Shown piece after piece: positions 22,580 through 36,291 of a DNA stretch of 64,000 nt (position 1 is the first letter of the stretch; each line of letters starts with the position of its first letter). The notes under the pieces were generated by a model. The model had not been told where the DNA came from and made no database searches. It saw only the letters and a program-made list of their open reading frames with translations. Location of the stretch: positions 11,846,967 to 11,910,966 of the forward strand of contig NC_133299.1 in NCBI RefSeq assembly GCF_005239225.2, given 5' to 3'. The position numbers and the translations under genes were made by a program. Source of the DNA: Populus alba (Eukaryota; Streptophyta; Magnoliopsida; Malpighiales; Salicaceae).

Positions 22580-24279
22580 TGATTAGTACTTAAAAATATA
22601 TTTTTATTAAGGTTCTATATTATTATTTTGCATTTTAAGTATTAATAACTCCTTAACTAGAGCATGTTTTATAATAACAAGTCTGATAATATAAAATACA
22701 TTTGATTTATGGTAAATGCTCAATTTAAATGCAGGTATATCTCATAATTCAAAGGATTGATTGATGTGATTAACTGTTGAAATGACAAAAAAAGGCTAAA
22801 TTTAGAAAAGAAATGTTAATTCAATTCAAATTGAAACACTGTTCAGTCATTGCATCATATCTGAAGTTGTAGATCTTGAATTTCAGTTTGGTTTATATGG
22901 CTAGAAAGCTAAGACATAGGCCTAAAACATTCATGGGAGTCCAAGACTCAATTCTGCCGTTTAGAAGTCCAAATCTTAGCATCAAAAGAGAAGTCCAAAT
23001 CTGTCATGCAACCCAGATATTGTCTAGTGTTCAGCCCATATCTAGAGCTCTAGAAGTCCAAATGATCTCATTCTTGTCTTTTTGGAAAGCTGAGACAATT
23101 TTCCAGAACTTTCATGCAGACTATCTATTCAAATTATGATGTTAGCAATAATATTTTCTGATGTTCCAAATTTGTCATGCAGCCCAAACATTGTTAATGT
23201 TCAGCCCATATCTCAAGTTCTAGAAGTCCAAATGATCTCATTCTTGTTTTGTTGGAAAGCTGAGATAATTTTCCAGAACTTTCATGCAGACTATCTGTTC
23301 AAATTCTGATGTTAACAATAACATTTTCTGCAAACAAGAAAATAAGGTTTGTTACCGAGTCAAGAGGTGACCACCCACTCAACAATTAGTCATCAAATCA
23401 ATAATTTTAAATTTTAGCCTATAAAATGAGGTATTGGCCATGCATTTAGGCATCTTGGTTTTCATATCAAGATCATATTCTTACTTTCTTTCTTTGTATT
23501 TTTATAATGTTTAAGTTTTACTTTTATTAATCTCTTGTTTATGTTTTTCATCATAATTATGTTTTTATCTAGTTTATCTATGTTTGTCTTCTTCATAATG
23601 TTTAGCTAAGTTTATTATGTCAATGTGAAAAGGTTTCACTAATAGTGTTAGAATAAGTATAAAATAAACTCAACATGAATTTTAATGTTTATATCCAAGA
23701 AAGTTTGTTATTAACATGTCTTATCTTTTTATCTTATTAATTCTTAATACCTTGCTTGTTAAATGGTTCATCTAGATTTGTGTTGTATAACACTTGGTAT
23801 AACAAATGCTTAGCACTTTCATAGAAACCGTGTGGTATAACCTACACCTGTGCTATAAAAGAAATTTAATTTGTTGTTAACATAAGTTAACATCATGAAT
23901 TCCTAACAATATTTAAAAGTATGATGTTACTAAAATAAGATAATTAATATAATCATGTTAAAAATTTATAATGAATTATTAAAGATAAATCATCCGATTG
24001 GAACCTTCTTTGTGAGTAGTTTCCAATTGATTAATAAAAATAGTTTATACTATACTTATTTCTAATACTATTAGTGAATCCTCTAACCTTGACAATTGTT
24101 TTATCCTTGTTTAATCCTTACATCAATATCGCATAAAATTATCATAAATCTTTGTTATATATATATATATATATATATATAGTTCATCTCTATGTGGTTC
24201 GACCTCGATCTTGCCGGGTTTATTTATTACTTCGACACTCCTGCACTTGGAATAAGACATCAATCTTTTGATCGTGTCA
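22580..24279 (+). mobile_element. solo LTR (copy A) of an LTR retrotransposon
   Basis: Starts TGATTAGTACTTAAAA and ends ATCGTGTCA. It is flanked by TGGCC (22575-22579) and GGGCC (24280-24284), a 5-bp duplication with one mismatch. It is homologous over its length to copy B on the opposite strand at 36646-38300. A block of about 171 bp around CTCATTCTTGT and TTTCATGCAGACTATCT is tandemly duplicated inside (22991-23332). No coding sequence or second LTR is adjacent. The 3' part (GGTTCGACCTCG, CTCCTGCACTTGG) resembles the ends of plant Gypsy-type LTRs; lineage is inference. Confidence 0.85.
24151..24182. repeat. (TA)n microsatellite in solo LTR A
   Basis: TA run of about 14 repeats within the LTR, absent at the matching point of copy B. 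Confidence 0.85.
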
Positions 24280-24284
24280 GGGCC

Positions 24285-25277
24285 CACTATTATTTGCATT
24301 TGAAATGCAGGGTGACACAAAGAAGCTCTCCGCTGCTTCTTCTTCTACCGTGGAGAGTGTCTCCACTATTCACATGAACAATGAAAACACTCTCCACTAT
24401 TCCAACTGGACCCGATACGGCCCAAAATTAAATGCATTGAACCAGATCCGACCTAATAAAATAAAAATATATATATTTTTTATTTTTAATTATTTTTTAT
24501 TTGAAAAACTAATGTTTAACATTATTCAATGACACTACATGAATTAAACAGAGATCGCTTGATGACGTAGCATTTTTAAAATTTTATCGCAATTTTAATT
24601 TTGTTCCTGAAGATATTTTACCTAATGTTGTTAGCGCTTAAAAAAACCAAGGAAACTGTAGTCCTTGTCGGATATATTTCATACATGATGGAATTGTAGA
24701 TAGTTTAATGAAACAATAAAAAATATTTTATATAAAGTATTATTTATTTCATGATGTAATAGCAGTAATTAAATTTATCATATTTAAATTAAAAATCATC
24801 AATATTAATATATATTTTTTTAAAATTATTTTATAACCTCAATTTAAAAAGCATTCTTAACCAAAACACATTAAATTATTTTTTATTCAATCTCAATTCC
24901 AACCATAGTTTTAACCAAATATGTATAAATATCAAACCAACCTCAACCAAAAATACTTTTTATAAAATAATTTTTTTCAAATCATATCTACAAAAGCTAC
25001 CACAATACTACGCCCACTAACTCTGTGTTGAACCTAAAACAAAGGAAAAAACACAATGCAACTGTGGCTACCATGGTATAGGAAAATATTAGTGTAGTTT
25101 TCACTTCCCACAAGATGAGTGAACAAACAAAATGATATTTATCCTCCTTGCCACAGTAACCTCTAATTCCACATTGGTGCAGCAAAGAATTAAACAAACA
25201 GCTCCTGTGGCCAAAATTTATCTTGCGAAAGTTTCTCCAATGTAGAGGACACAATTACAAACATTCGGGGGACAACG
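24285..25277. other. gene-free stretch with the 3' flank of the PPR gene
   Basis: AT-rich from 24285 to 24990 with no coding signal. Up to a few hundred bases left of 25278 would be the 3' UTR of the minus-strand PPR gene. Confidence 0.5.
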
Positions 25278-28200
25278 TTATCTGCAATGTTCTGATAAAC
25301 TTTGACTTAACTTTTTGTCATCCACAGCATCAGCAAGCGTATCTGAAGCAGATTCATTTTTTGGCTTCTCTGAATCATAAGAGGCAAAAGCATTTTAATT
25401 TTTCTATCATCTACATAAAAAGATCACTCATTGAAGCAGATGAATTTGCGGACATGAAAATCAACAGATTTGGTGTCCTGAGGCTTAGCACAGAGTTCTG
25501 GCTCAGTTCCAGATTTGAAATATGTACACACCAGGATATACATTACTTATCACAGATACAAACAGACCATACGACCAGGCTCATTTCTAGGAACATATGG
25601 AAGACATATACACATAGATACGTGTGTGTGTTTGGCAACTTATGAATATCATGTCTTTAATAGCGCTTGGAACTTCATGTAGGGCACAAGTTTTTTAATA
25701 ATATCATCAAAATCATCTAGCTTTGGAAAAGATCAAACGCCACAAAAAAACCAATCAAAATATCAAATGCTTCTCAGGTTCAATTAGAGAAAGGGTTTTC
25801 CACAGTATTGTAAGTGACAATAAGGAAATGTTAGTTTTATCCTGAAAAGCACGAGAAAGCAAACTGTGGATACCTTAATAACCCATCTCTAATTAGTATT
25901 TGGAGGATGTTACATGATACCAAATGATTTGTATACATCTTATTATGACCTGTCTTATCTTATTGGACCTGTTTTAGTATTTTACATGTAATAATCCAAT
26001 AAATGTTTTGTAAGTAAATAAATAATATATTTTCATTTGAAAGACCATGGTACCCAGTGACCTACCCGTTGCTGAACTAGTGAACCTTCCAGGCCTTGGC
26101 CAGGTCAAGGTTGAGCTGGGTTTGATAATCCAACCCACCCAAAGGACCAAAACAGGCAAAACCATATTTTCAGGCCTTGAAATGCCAAACTCAATAGTCT
26201 AGTTTAGTCCCCATCCATTAATTTATGATCTTCAATTCAGTGTCAAACTTGCAAAACTTGCAATCACAAAAAATTTGAGGGATGGTCAATTGCAAAGATC
26301 TTGTACATATTACGAACCATCAGTGTATTCAATTTTCCGTGATTGGAAGTGAGTTAGGAGGTTTGAAGACTGAAATGAAATATGTGCGCGCGCTTTGTGT
26401 ATATAGAAGCTAAATGATGTTATTTGCTCCAGCACCAGATGGCAAAGACATCAGTGATCATATACAATCTAATTGAAAAACACAAAGACAATCACAGGCT
26501 AAAGAAATACTGTTTTCAGAACATTAATTTCAACGATTTGCTTTGTTTTTGCCTTTTAGTTAGTCATTGAACATATTTACAGCACATAATTTTTTTGCCA
26601 TCAGAAAGTGACACTAATATAGAAAGTGCCTTACCTGATTTCTTATTTTTCTTGGATGAAGCATTCCTAAGCTTCTTGTTCCGCCCTTTCCCTGCCTCAA
26701 CGAAGATATGATTGTACTTCTCTAATACCCTTTCCTTTTCTTCAAGTAAGCCTAGCATCTCATATGAATCTGCCACTTTTTGCACTATGGATTTTTCTGG
26801 AGGTTGACGATCAAAAGCTTCCAGCCCTTTGAAAAGCTTTGCATCCAATTACAGCGACAAAGCCAGGTTAATCCAACGTTTATTAGAAAGTGGTCAGTTC
26901 AAACAATTTATGAAAAAAGAAAAATGCTAATCTAACATCAGCCTATAACCAACTAAAAAAGACACCACATGACAAATCTAAGGAAGGCGTAAATAGTAAA
27001 TACAGTGATTTAATAGCACTGAAAGGCAAGACAGATATTCCTTTCTCAAAGACAAACAACAACATGAGATGAATTTTGTAGCATTTCTTCTCCTCCTTCC
27101 ACTTACTTTTTAACCAAGGACAAAATCTTCCACATCCTCCAATTCATTAAATGTTAATGTCCAACAAAGTCTGTTCAATTTAAGCTACAAATCAGTAAAG
27201 TTTTGCTATATTCTTGGGATAGAATAGAACAAATATCATACTCTACAATGATGGAGCTTTTCAGTGACTTCAAAACAACATCCTAAGTTTTGTTCTATTT
27301 CCTTCCTTAAGTTTAGTTGCACGTACAAGGAGTTGATAAGTAAAGACATAATGGTTTAGTGTATGAGCAACTCTCTACTGTTTTCATTCATGTTCCAATG
27401 CAGCTACCTCTACAATGATGGAGCTTTTCAGTGTCCTTTACTGGAAAATAATGTGTACAGAGAATATTCAAATTGTTTTTCTTGCATTAGATTATGAATT
27501 TATAGAAAACCACAATTTCCTACAGAACAATTAAAAAGTATGGCATGCAGATTGTGAGTGATAATTGCCCAGTAAACATAATAAGCTCATTACACACATC
27601 TGATTTTCCATATCAAGAAGCAAGTGGCACGCTGCAAACCAAACCTTTATGAGATTCTCTAGCATGTTGTTTCTGTAGTATATAGATATCATGCGATTAC
27701 ATAGCTGCCATGGCACGGAATGAAGATCTCTACCAATTTTCTTCAACCAAAACTCATGTGCTTCTTTTGCTCTGTGGTCCATATCTAATGCTCGTATAAA
27801 CTGCGCATAAGTTCCCATTGTAGTTCCCTGCCCCTTGCTGAGCATCCATTTAATAACCTTTGGAGATTAATAAAATATGAACAGATCAAATAATGCATTA
27901 TGCTAAAGAAATAACATTAACAAGTAGCATAACAAAGAATATTAAAAACATAGTAGCATAACAAAGAATATTTTAACAACATAGAAACATCACTCATGAA
28001 CATGTTGAAAACCAAGTTGACAAAATTACTTTACACTTTGATGCTGTCAAGCTAAAAAAATATATGGTAGGTAGTCACTATAGTTCATGGGTAGCTAAGG
28101 CGGGTCTTGGTAGCGTGCTTAAGACTAAAATTACCAACATAAAAAAGAAAATAAACCAAACTGTATCCAACATTCTCTAATGACACTAAATAATAACTAC

Positions 28201-31200
28201 TCACTAAGAGCTGAAAGCAGACTTTTGCAAAACTATATTAGGAGCTTCCCCCAACGCATTCACAAATATCTTCAGAAAAGTAAACATAAAGCAGCTTATT
28301 AATTAGCAAAAAACCAATTGCAGCTATCGCCATGCACCAATGCAAGGAAGGTCTCCAATATCTCCTGATTATACTTCCAATTCTTTGGCCTATTCCTCTT
28401 CTCAATATGTTTCTTCATAAAACTTCAATATTATCCTTGCGGACCCCAAGTGTTTTTGTGTCACCTTAGAAATACATCCATTGAGCCAAGGTGGCCCAAT
28501 GTAAAGACCTTTATCTAAGTTGTAGTACTCGAAGAAAAAGAAATACTCGTAAAATCCAGGTTAATCTCTTAAACCCACGGTCTGTTAAGTTCTAGACCCA
28601 GGTTCAACCAAGAAGCTAAACACACAACCAATTAAATATTAAAAGATAAAATCATAAGAAAAAAATCAATTTAAAAAAAAAAAAAAAGCAAGGTAAGAAA
28701 ATAGCAATAAAAAAAAATAAAAAATCAAATTTGATAGAAAAAAAAAAACTCAAGGAGAATTGAAATTGTAAAACAAAACCAATTTTAAAAACCATCTTAA
28801 ACAAAAAAAAACAGCAATTAAAAAAATAAAACACCAAATATGACATTAAAAAATATATGAGGGATGAAATTGAAAAAAAAAAATCTAATTTCATAAATTT
28901 ATTCAAAATAAAACAAATATTAATAATAATAATAATAATAGAAAATATACCAAATCTTAAGGGAAAAAAAAGTGAAGGCTTTTCTAAAAATTTGGAAGTC
29001 CATCACAAAAATCAAGGATAGGAGGGAAAAAGAGAAAAAAAAGTCCATGCGTGCCAAATTGGAGACAATTAGACTACAGACACCACCTAGGCATGGAGGG
29101 GCCGCTGAGACGCTTCGGTTACTAAACCTTCAGCCACTAGACGGCACCACACACATTGTCAAAACCCTGTAGTCAATGTTCACGCACATCCAACTTGATT
29201 TTTATAATTTCTTTATTTAGCAAATGGCCCAATGGCTCCTAATGAAACCTGAGAATTATAAAATAACCAAATTTAAAAGACTAAAGTACCCCTAAACCGA
29301 AGGGCAAATTGTTTTAATTTGAAGGGAAAGGACGTAATTTAATTACGTTTAAATTAAGTAAAAGACTAAAAAGGCCATGAATGTTAATTTCGTTTTTTTT
29401 TTTTTTTACAGCCAAGGATAAATTAGTATTTTTACTGTAAAAAAAATTGACCACAGTGAATCACTGACCCCACTAGTTAAAGACTGAAGTACCCCACCAG
29501 TCAGTCCATTGACTTTTAGGGGCAAAACAGTAAAAATAATTTTCCACAGTGTTTTGTGTCTTAAACTACAGTGAATCACTGACCCCTTTTAAGTTTTTAT
29601 TAAAATGAAGCATTTCTATCATTTGGATTATGTGGCTGGAGTACAATTTGAAAAACTTTTACCACTCTTCACCGAGGCAACTCCTTCACTATATAATAAT
29701 CTTTCTCATCTCTCAACTTCTTATGAAGTTCTACATCCAGGGGCTCTCAAGGAATTGCATTAGATGAATTGTGAAATGCTACCGGTCTTTTTTTTTAATT
29801 TCTTTATCTAGAAGCAACTGCAGCTGTCATTTTAACCATGTTTATCTGACATTCCCTTGAATCCTTTTTTCTAGATGAAGAAAATTATTACCAGACGAGA
29901 GAGAGAGAGAGTAAATGAGTGAAACAACAAGCTTCTCAAAATCTATCCAGGTTAATGCTTTTTAAATGACATTTTTCCTCAAGTCTAATTGCTCTTACTT
30001 ATATTGCCTAATAACCTAATAACACGGGGTGGTTAAAGGGAAACATATTACACTAGATCAATTGATATCTTAGTAAAAAAAAATTTGCTCATTGACTCAA
30101 GTACATCACAGTCCAAAATATTTCTATTCTGGATTTCCCATATGAAATAGGGCACTGTTTATACAACAGTGAGGCATAAAAGAACCAGTTTCACAATAAA
30201 AGATATGTACATTTTCATAATTGTGGTATATAAAAACCAGCTTCAACAAGTTTTACAACATAATCCTACTCCATGCTTTACCAAGGGGTATGTGTAGCCA
30301 GGCACCAATTTTTGGTCATGTATTTCAAAGAAAACATGGTATCGATTGCACATTCAAATCTCACTAGACCACGATCTTATATCTCATTAGGGTAGCAAAA
30401 GGAATCAGGATATGGTCACACTCACATCATACAGCTGCCTTTACTAGTGGCCATCTTGATCAACCAAAACTCACTCAAATAGGAAAACACTTAGTCAGAT
30501 ATGATAAAATGGAAAATAGAATGACTATGATAGCACAAACTCTGATCAACAACTCTATCACAAGGTTTCTTAAAAGAGGAAGAAGAAAAAAGAGTGTTTT
30601 AACCCCTTATTTCTAGATAGGATAGCTTACAATAGAATGCAAAACACTAAGTAGTCAGATTTGATAAAATGAGACCACAACAGCTCAAACATTTATCAGT
30701 AATCGTATCACTAGGTTTCTCAAAAAGAGGAAGAAGAAAAAGGAGTGTTATGCCAAAAGGCTTTAACCCCTTATTGGAAGAACATCAAGTTCATCCAGCA
30801 GGAATAACTCAATCAATTGTCAAATGATCAATGAATCACTTGCAATAAATCACATAAGTTTTCCGCTCAACTCAAAATATCCTATATATATGGCTTTTGA
30901 GAAAACTTATTGTAAATATTGGAGAAAAAATTAGATATACAAGCGCTAGGAGAGGAGTGCTAAAAACATGAATTTTTAAGTAGATAAAATGACAGATTTA
31001 TCCTGGCATCCATATGGCGACTGTCTTGTGGTCTTTACATGATTTCTGTTTGTGTTCTACACTTAATCCTCCAAAAGTCCATTGTTTTTCTTGATGTTCA
31101 TGTAGTGCATAAACACCATCATATTAAGAAAAGCATGCATCCATGTTAAGGTTGCATAGGGGAGAGGGAGAGAGAGTATCAAACCTGAACAATTCTATGC

Positions 31201-32004
31201 CACTGCTGTTCCTTCTCAAGAGCAATCAATACCTGCTTAATTGACGCAATAGGAAATATTTGCTCCCATGCAACCCAGGCATCAAGAGCACCATAAACAG
31301 AATCCTTGCTGTCATTTAGATCTAAAAGCTGCATATATAAGATTGTGTCGTCATACTCTAACTACATAGTACAAGCTACGTGAAACAAGATGAATGTTTT
31401 TGGACATTGATGGCATATAGAAACTCTCAAAAATCACACCAAAATTAAGCAATCAATACCTCATAACTGTGAAAACTACCATGCAAATGAATAGCGATTG
31501 GTAATTTGGACTTTGTGTACTTACTGTGGTAATGAGAAATTTGATCTTATCCTTCTTGGAGACATTATCACCAATTTGGTTTCTCCTCAGATTCTGCCTT
31601 GAATTTCCATCACCGTGAACTGACTGAAACATTATTACATATATTTCAGGAGATTAATAACATCAATCAAAATGAAACAAGAGCAGCAATTATTTTGCAT
31701 ACCTGTAACAAAGGCGAAGCTGCTACAGCAGCAGAGTGTGTGTTAGATATTAGCATTTGAGCTTCAATTGTCGCTTTGAAGCTAAAATTCAGCAAGGTTT
31801 GGACCCTAACCACTCCTATTCTCCTTAAATGCCCAATCTGAATCATCAATAGAAGATCGAAAATGAAAGTTTAATTAAAGTGATTAGTAGTAGTAACAGC
31901 AGAGCAGTGGTTTCATGGATAACAAGTGAAACAGCAGCAAATTAAGTGGCCATTACAGTAGAAGGGAGAGAAGACTGAACCTTACTGAAGAGCGAAGGAA
32001 ACAT
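25278..32004 (-). CDS. PPR-like protein, At4g18975-type, seven exons
   Basis: Coding exons on the minus strand: 32004-31981, 31837-31703, 31623-31525, 31328-31185, 27857-27645, 26836-26635 and 25369-25278. All junctions are GT-AG, phases agree throughout, and the total is 909 nt (302 aa plus TAA at 25280-25278). Conserved parts are the DAWVAWEQIFP block in exon 4, the exon-5 PPR-like helices (MLSKGQGTTMGTYAQFIRAL, then WQLCNRMISIYYRNNMLE) and exon 6 (LFKGLEAFDR, EMLGLLEEKERVLEKY), followed by a Lys-rich tail. The length and exon order agree with my memory of the Arabidopsis chloroplast PPR protein At4g18975. Such proteins usually act on organellar RNA; its target is unknown. The exon 6-7 junction is inferred from phase: without splicing, exon 6 reads on for 28 more codons to a stop at 26564. 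Intron 4 is 3.3 kb and repeat-filled. The short N-terminus could be an organelle transit peptide. Confidence 0.88.
27241..27433. repeat. 26-bp direct repeat inside intron 5
   Basis: The 26 bases from CTCTACAATGATGG to TTTTCAGTG occur identically at 27241-27266 and 27408-27433, 167 bp apart. The intervening sequence is not clearly duplicated. Confidence 0.85.
27858..31184. other. intron 4 of the PPR gene, repeat-rich
   Basis: A 3.3-kb intron. It holds an A-rich low-complexity region (28650-28960), an 18-bp direct repeat CAGTGAATCACTGACCCC (29454-29471 and 29569-29586), and a ~163-bp tandem duplication (about 30494-30640 and 30657-30775, sharing AGAGGAAGAAGAAAAA and TTTAACCCCTTAT). A stretch at about 29060-29165 is GC-richer and may be a transposon scrap. 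No second gene is visible. Confidence 0.6.
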
Positions 32005-32700
32005 TGTGTAAGATTGAGAATGAAAATTGCCAATAAAACAAAATTGAGTGAAGACGAGCCCTAAACTATTTTCTCCAAAATATATCAAACAAGCCAGCAT
32101 TTTTACAGTGAAAGCAAAAAAAAAAAACCTTGCCTTGTTTATACAAAAGTTCGAGCATGAATTTCAATTCATAACAAGGTTCACATAATAATTACAAGTA
32201 CAAGTGGAGCCTCTGCCTTTAAAAAAAAAAAAAAGGGCCATACCATTGCGGGTTTTGGCTGATTTAAACCCTGAAACGAATCTTAATCACCTACTCTGCA
32301 ATCTTAACAACTCTCCACAACTAAGTTCCTCCAAATGTTTCTTCTGCGAGTCCTGGTTGTCCTGGACTCGTCGTCCTGAAGCTTGAAAGTTGGTGGTAGA
32401 GGCGCGGCTCCTCTTGTTGACGGAGGCTCGAACTAAGACGGTTTTTCATGTGGGTCGTGGGTGATGGAGGATTTTGATTTTGTTTATTATTATTATTTGT
32501 AAAATTACCTGACATATTTATTCGTTTTTACATTTTATTTCTATTTAATTTATACAACACTTTGGCGCAAATAAAAAAAATAACAAAAAGAAATTTAATA
32601 TACTTACAAGATTATAACTATATCAGCTGTCGTCGCATGAAATTATTCCATTTAATAAAATTTCTACAGAGTGCAGAGAAATGTTACCTAAAATAGCTTA
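32005..32700. other. 5' flank of the PPR gene
   Basis: Presumed promoter and 5' UTR on the minus strand. No clear TATA box. Open frames across 32204-32515 show no domain. Confidence 0.45.
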
Positions 32701-32702
32701 CA

Positions 32703-32925
32703 TTAAAAACTTGTTTAACAGTGAAATTATAGTTGTTTTTTAAATAATTTTTTATATTAAAATACATGTTAATAATATTTTTTAATTTTATAAAAAATTA
32801 TTTTTGACATCAACACATCAAAATAATTTAAAAACACTAAAAACATATTAATTTAAAGCTAATAAAAAAAATTTAAATATTTTTAAAATATTTTTAAAAC
32901 ACAAAAATAAACAAGCCCTAAACCT
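32703..32925. mobile_element. MITE, GTTTGG-end family, degraded
   Basis: Left end resembles ACTTGTTTAACAGTG and right end AAACAAGCCC. The inner arms (TTTTTTAAATAATTTTTTAT and TCAAAATAATTTAAAAACAC) match the other MITEs of this window. Flanks TTA and TAA suggest a PIF/Harbinger-like target, but the match is imperfect. Confidence 0.65.
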
Positions 32926-32994
32926 CAGAATATTCATTTCGTGCTACTGTTACTCAAGTAAAAATGGTCACATATACATGCACCAGGTTTGTTT

Positions 32995-33002
32995 ATATAT
33001 AT

Positions 33003-33036
<34 letters not shown>

Positions 33037-33055
33037 AATATATATATATATATTA
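32995..33055. repeat. TA-rich microsatellite
   Basis: Interrupted (TA)n of about 55 bases, potentially self-pairing. The open frame across it is an artefact of the repeat. Confidence 0.9.
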
Positions 33056-33682
33056 ACTTCGAACATTAGCAAAAAATATATAATATATTTATTTAAATAC
33101 AATAGTTACTTTATTTACATAACATACATTATTCTTTACAAAAGCCTACCTAATGAAAAACTAGGAGAATATGGAAATGTTGGGTTAAGATGTCTGAGAT
33201 GGATGCGAGGCACCTGTAAAACCACATAGAATTATAGTGTTTATATTAATTTTATAAATATCTATTATTACAAGTATTTTTTTTATTAAGGTTTAAAGCA
33301 GACATCATATTTATGATCCAATTTTAATTATAAATACAACTACTAATGTCATATAATACTTCAACGTCTTTCATTTTCCACAATGAAAATTAATTATCCC
33401 TTTAGTTTAATCACACGAATTGTATCATTCCCTTGATATGTAATTTCCAATTCATTGCCTACTTAACCATTTATCCCTTGTAACAACCTAACTTGTGTTT
33501 CCTAAAATATTTCTTAATTTACATCAATATGACTATTCCTTCGTTATTATCGAAATATTCTAAATATTAATCTCTATCATGGCAATCAACTTATTTAATA
33601 TAATAGTCATCACTATTAAATGATCTATTTTATGTAATAGTCCCCACAATTGCAAATAACTTTTTTTATGTAATAGTATATG

Positions 33683-33896
33683 GGACCGTTTGGTAGTGCG
33701 GTCGAAACTGCGTTTCGTCAAATTTCAAAATTTTTTTTTTGTTTTGCTAAAATTGAGTTCGGTTTGTACTTTTTGAATCGTTTTGATGTGCTGATGTCAA
33801 AAATGATTTTTAAAAAATAAAAAAATATCATTAACATGTATTTCGGCACGAAAAGCTATTTGAAAAGCAACCGCTACCACACTACCAAACACGCTC
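33683..33896. mobile_element. MITE with GTTTGGTAGTG terminal inverted repeats
   Basis: The left end contains GTTTGGTAGTGCGGT and the right end, read on the other strand, GTTTGGTAGTGTGGTAGCGG. TATATG stands directly on both sides (33677-33682 and 33897-33902), a possible target duplication, although ATA alone would also fit. About 214 bp, non-coding. Confidence 0.75.
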
Positions 33897-33902
33897 TATA
33901 TG

Positions 33903-34650
33903 TCCTTGCAACCAACTCTTTATCACATTACAGACCCTACCATTGCAGCCGACTTATTTTATGTAATAATCCTCGACATTATGGTCAACTCATTACAACA
34001 TTATACCTGTATACTTGCATTTTTACTAATTGATGTGCAAAACAATGACGTAAATACTATTTCAATAAATAAATAAATAAGTCTAAGATTAAAAGCCTAT
34101 ACCTAGCATCACTACTACATGTGATCCTTCAGCAATGAGTCCCATGTTGGATGTCCCTCCGAATATTTAAGAAGGCATCTAAGTCAGTATCTCATTCATT
34201 TTTTATCTATTATCACAACTATTTATTCGCATTAACCTCCATTATTTTTTTCTAAAAATTTATGGATGTTCCACTTTTTGTTCACCAATTTTATCAATTT
34301 TATCCATTGTAGTTCTCACATTTTGTTCACCATTTTTTTTATCCATTTCTAAAAAATACTTAAACTCAAATTAGATAGATCTTAAATTCATGAATTACAT
34401 TAAGTTCCACTAGGATTCACATCAATAATAGTGAAAAAATGTTACATTCACGATGCTTGTAAGGACTTATGAAGATTTATAACAGCTACCATGGGTTTTG
34501 ATCACCTAATTCCATTTAATTGCTTGAGATAATTAGTTTAGATATGTCCATAATCATCCAATTAAAATGATATGCTAGGGATCTATGTTGATGTTATTGT
34601 AAATTAGGTCATATTATTGAAACAAAAATCACCAATTTATATAAAGAAAG
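33903..34650. other. gene-free stretch left of the Copia relic
   Basis: AT-rich, with no coding signal. It may hold the eroded 5' part of the Copia element, but no LTR could be recognised. Confidence 0.5.
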
Positions 34651-35910
34651 GTATTTTGATCTTTTTTATTATGAATCATATGAAATTTATGAAGCTTGTT
34701 TATTATATAAGATTACCAAAACACCTTTTATTGGAAAGCTTGAAAGATCTAGTGAATTTTAAAAAATACATATAGATGTATATAGACCAATAATGATTGA
34801 TGTCATAGGTGGATATATGTATTTCATCACATGTATTAATGATTATTCTAGATATGATTATGTGTATTTGATGAAACTCAAGTTTGAATCATTTGAAAAG
34901 TTCAAAGAATTTAAAAATGAAATTGAAAAACAAACTTGAAAGAATATCAAACTACTTTGATCAGATTAAGTTGGTAAATACTCAAGTCAAGAATTTTAAG
35001 ATTATTTAAAAGAGAATGGGATTCTCTCATAATAGACACATTATGGATCACTATAACATAATGGGATTTCTGAAAGAAAAAATCACAAGTTATTAGATAT
35101 CCATAATAAGCTATATAAACCTTTCATAATCTTTCTAGGGTTATATACCCTACAAACCCTACAAAATGTTGCTTACCTTTTAAAAAGGGTACCAACACAA
35201 TCAATTGATAAGACTTCCATAAAAGATATAAAAAGGTATGAAACCAAACTTATTATATTTAAAGATTTGAAGTTATGACACTCATGTGAAATGTATTGTA
35301 TTTAAAAAACTAGAACTAAGTCAGATAAATGTATGTTTATGGGATATTAAAAAAAAATTATTAGATATTATTTTTACCAACTCAATGAACCAAAAATGTT
35401 TGTCTTAACACACATTCCTTTTTTAGGGAAAACATTTGTTCTTAAAAGAAGTACTTAAAGGAAAATAAAACTTGAAACAGTTTAAGAACCATAAAGTAAC
35501 ATCCAAATGAAACTTGAGTTTGCAACTATAACATTGGATGTTCAACTAGAAGCTCAAGACTTACAAGAACTTCATGGATTTGAGAGGACACGTTATACAC
35601 CAATAAAATATAGACTTCTCATAAAAGTTAAAAATAATGAGTTTCTCATAATTAATAAGTCTACCAATTATTTAAAAGAAATATCTAATATTAATTCTAA
35701 AAAATGACTTAAGGCTATGAAATATAAAATGGATTCCATATGCTCCACCTAAAAGGATAAACTTATTTAATATAAATGTGTTTTTATGAGAAAGACTGAC
35801 TTGAATGATAATGTATATATGTAAGAATTTAAAATAGTTATCAAAGGTTACAAACAAAGACAAGGGATTGACTTTAATGAAACTTTTTCATTGATAGCTA
35901 TGCTAAAATT

Positions 35911-36291
35911 TAGGGGTGAGCAAAAAAACCGAAAAACCAATTAAACTGAAAAACCAAAAAAATCAAACCGTGAAAAAAAAACCATTTAAACCGATTAAAA
36001 TTTAAAAAAAAAACAAACGGTTTGGTTTTGGTTTTATAAGCCTAAAACCGAACTAAGCCGACCGAACCTAGACCAAAAAAACCCAGAAAAAACCGAGCCA
36101 AACTGAAAAAACCGAGCCAAACGAACCAAAACCGAGCCACACTGGTTTGAACCGGTTTTTTTTCTAAAAACCAAACCAAACCAAACCAAAACTGGTTAGT
36201 TTGAACCGGTTTTGGTTCGGGGTTTTTTTTAATTCAGTTTGGTTACTTTTTTCTTATAAACATCGAACTAAATCGAAAATGATCACCCCTA
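35911..36291. mobile_element. hAT-type MITE, AACCGA-rich, 381 bp
   Basis: Terminal repeats TAGGGGTGAGCA and TGATCACCCCTA are inverted with one mismatch. An identical 8-bp duplication CTAAAATT flanks it (35903-35910 and 36292-36299), the signature of hAT transposons. The interior is made of AACCGA/ACCGGTTT repeats and is non-coding. It sits inside the Copia reverse transcriptase region. Confidence 0.92.

Noticed and set aside
25223..25645. 140-codon + strand open frame
   Set aside because: It overlaps, antisense, the last PPR exon and its UTR. No domain, and composition is that of the reverse of a gene end.
33683..33896. Candidate microRNA hairpin formed by the inverted ends
   Set aside because: The pairing is explained by MITE terminal repeats shared with several copies in the window.
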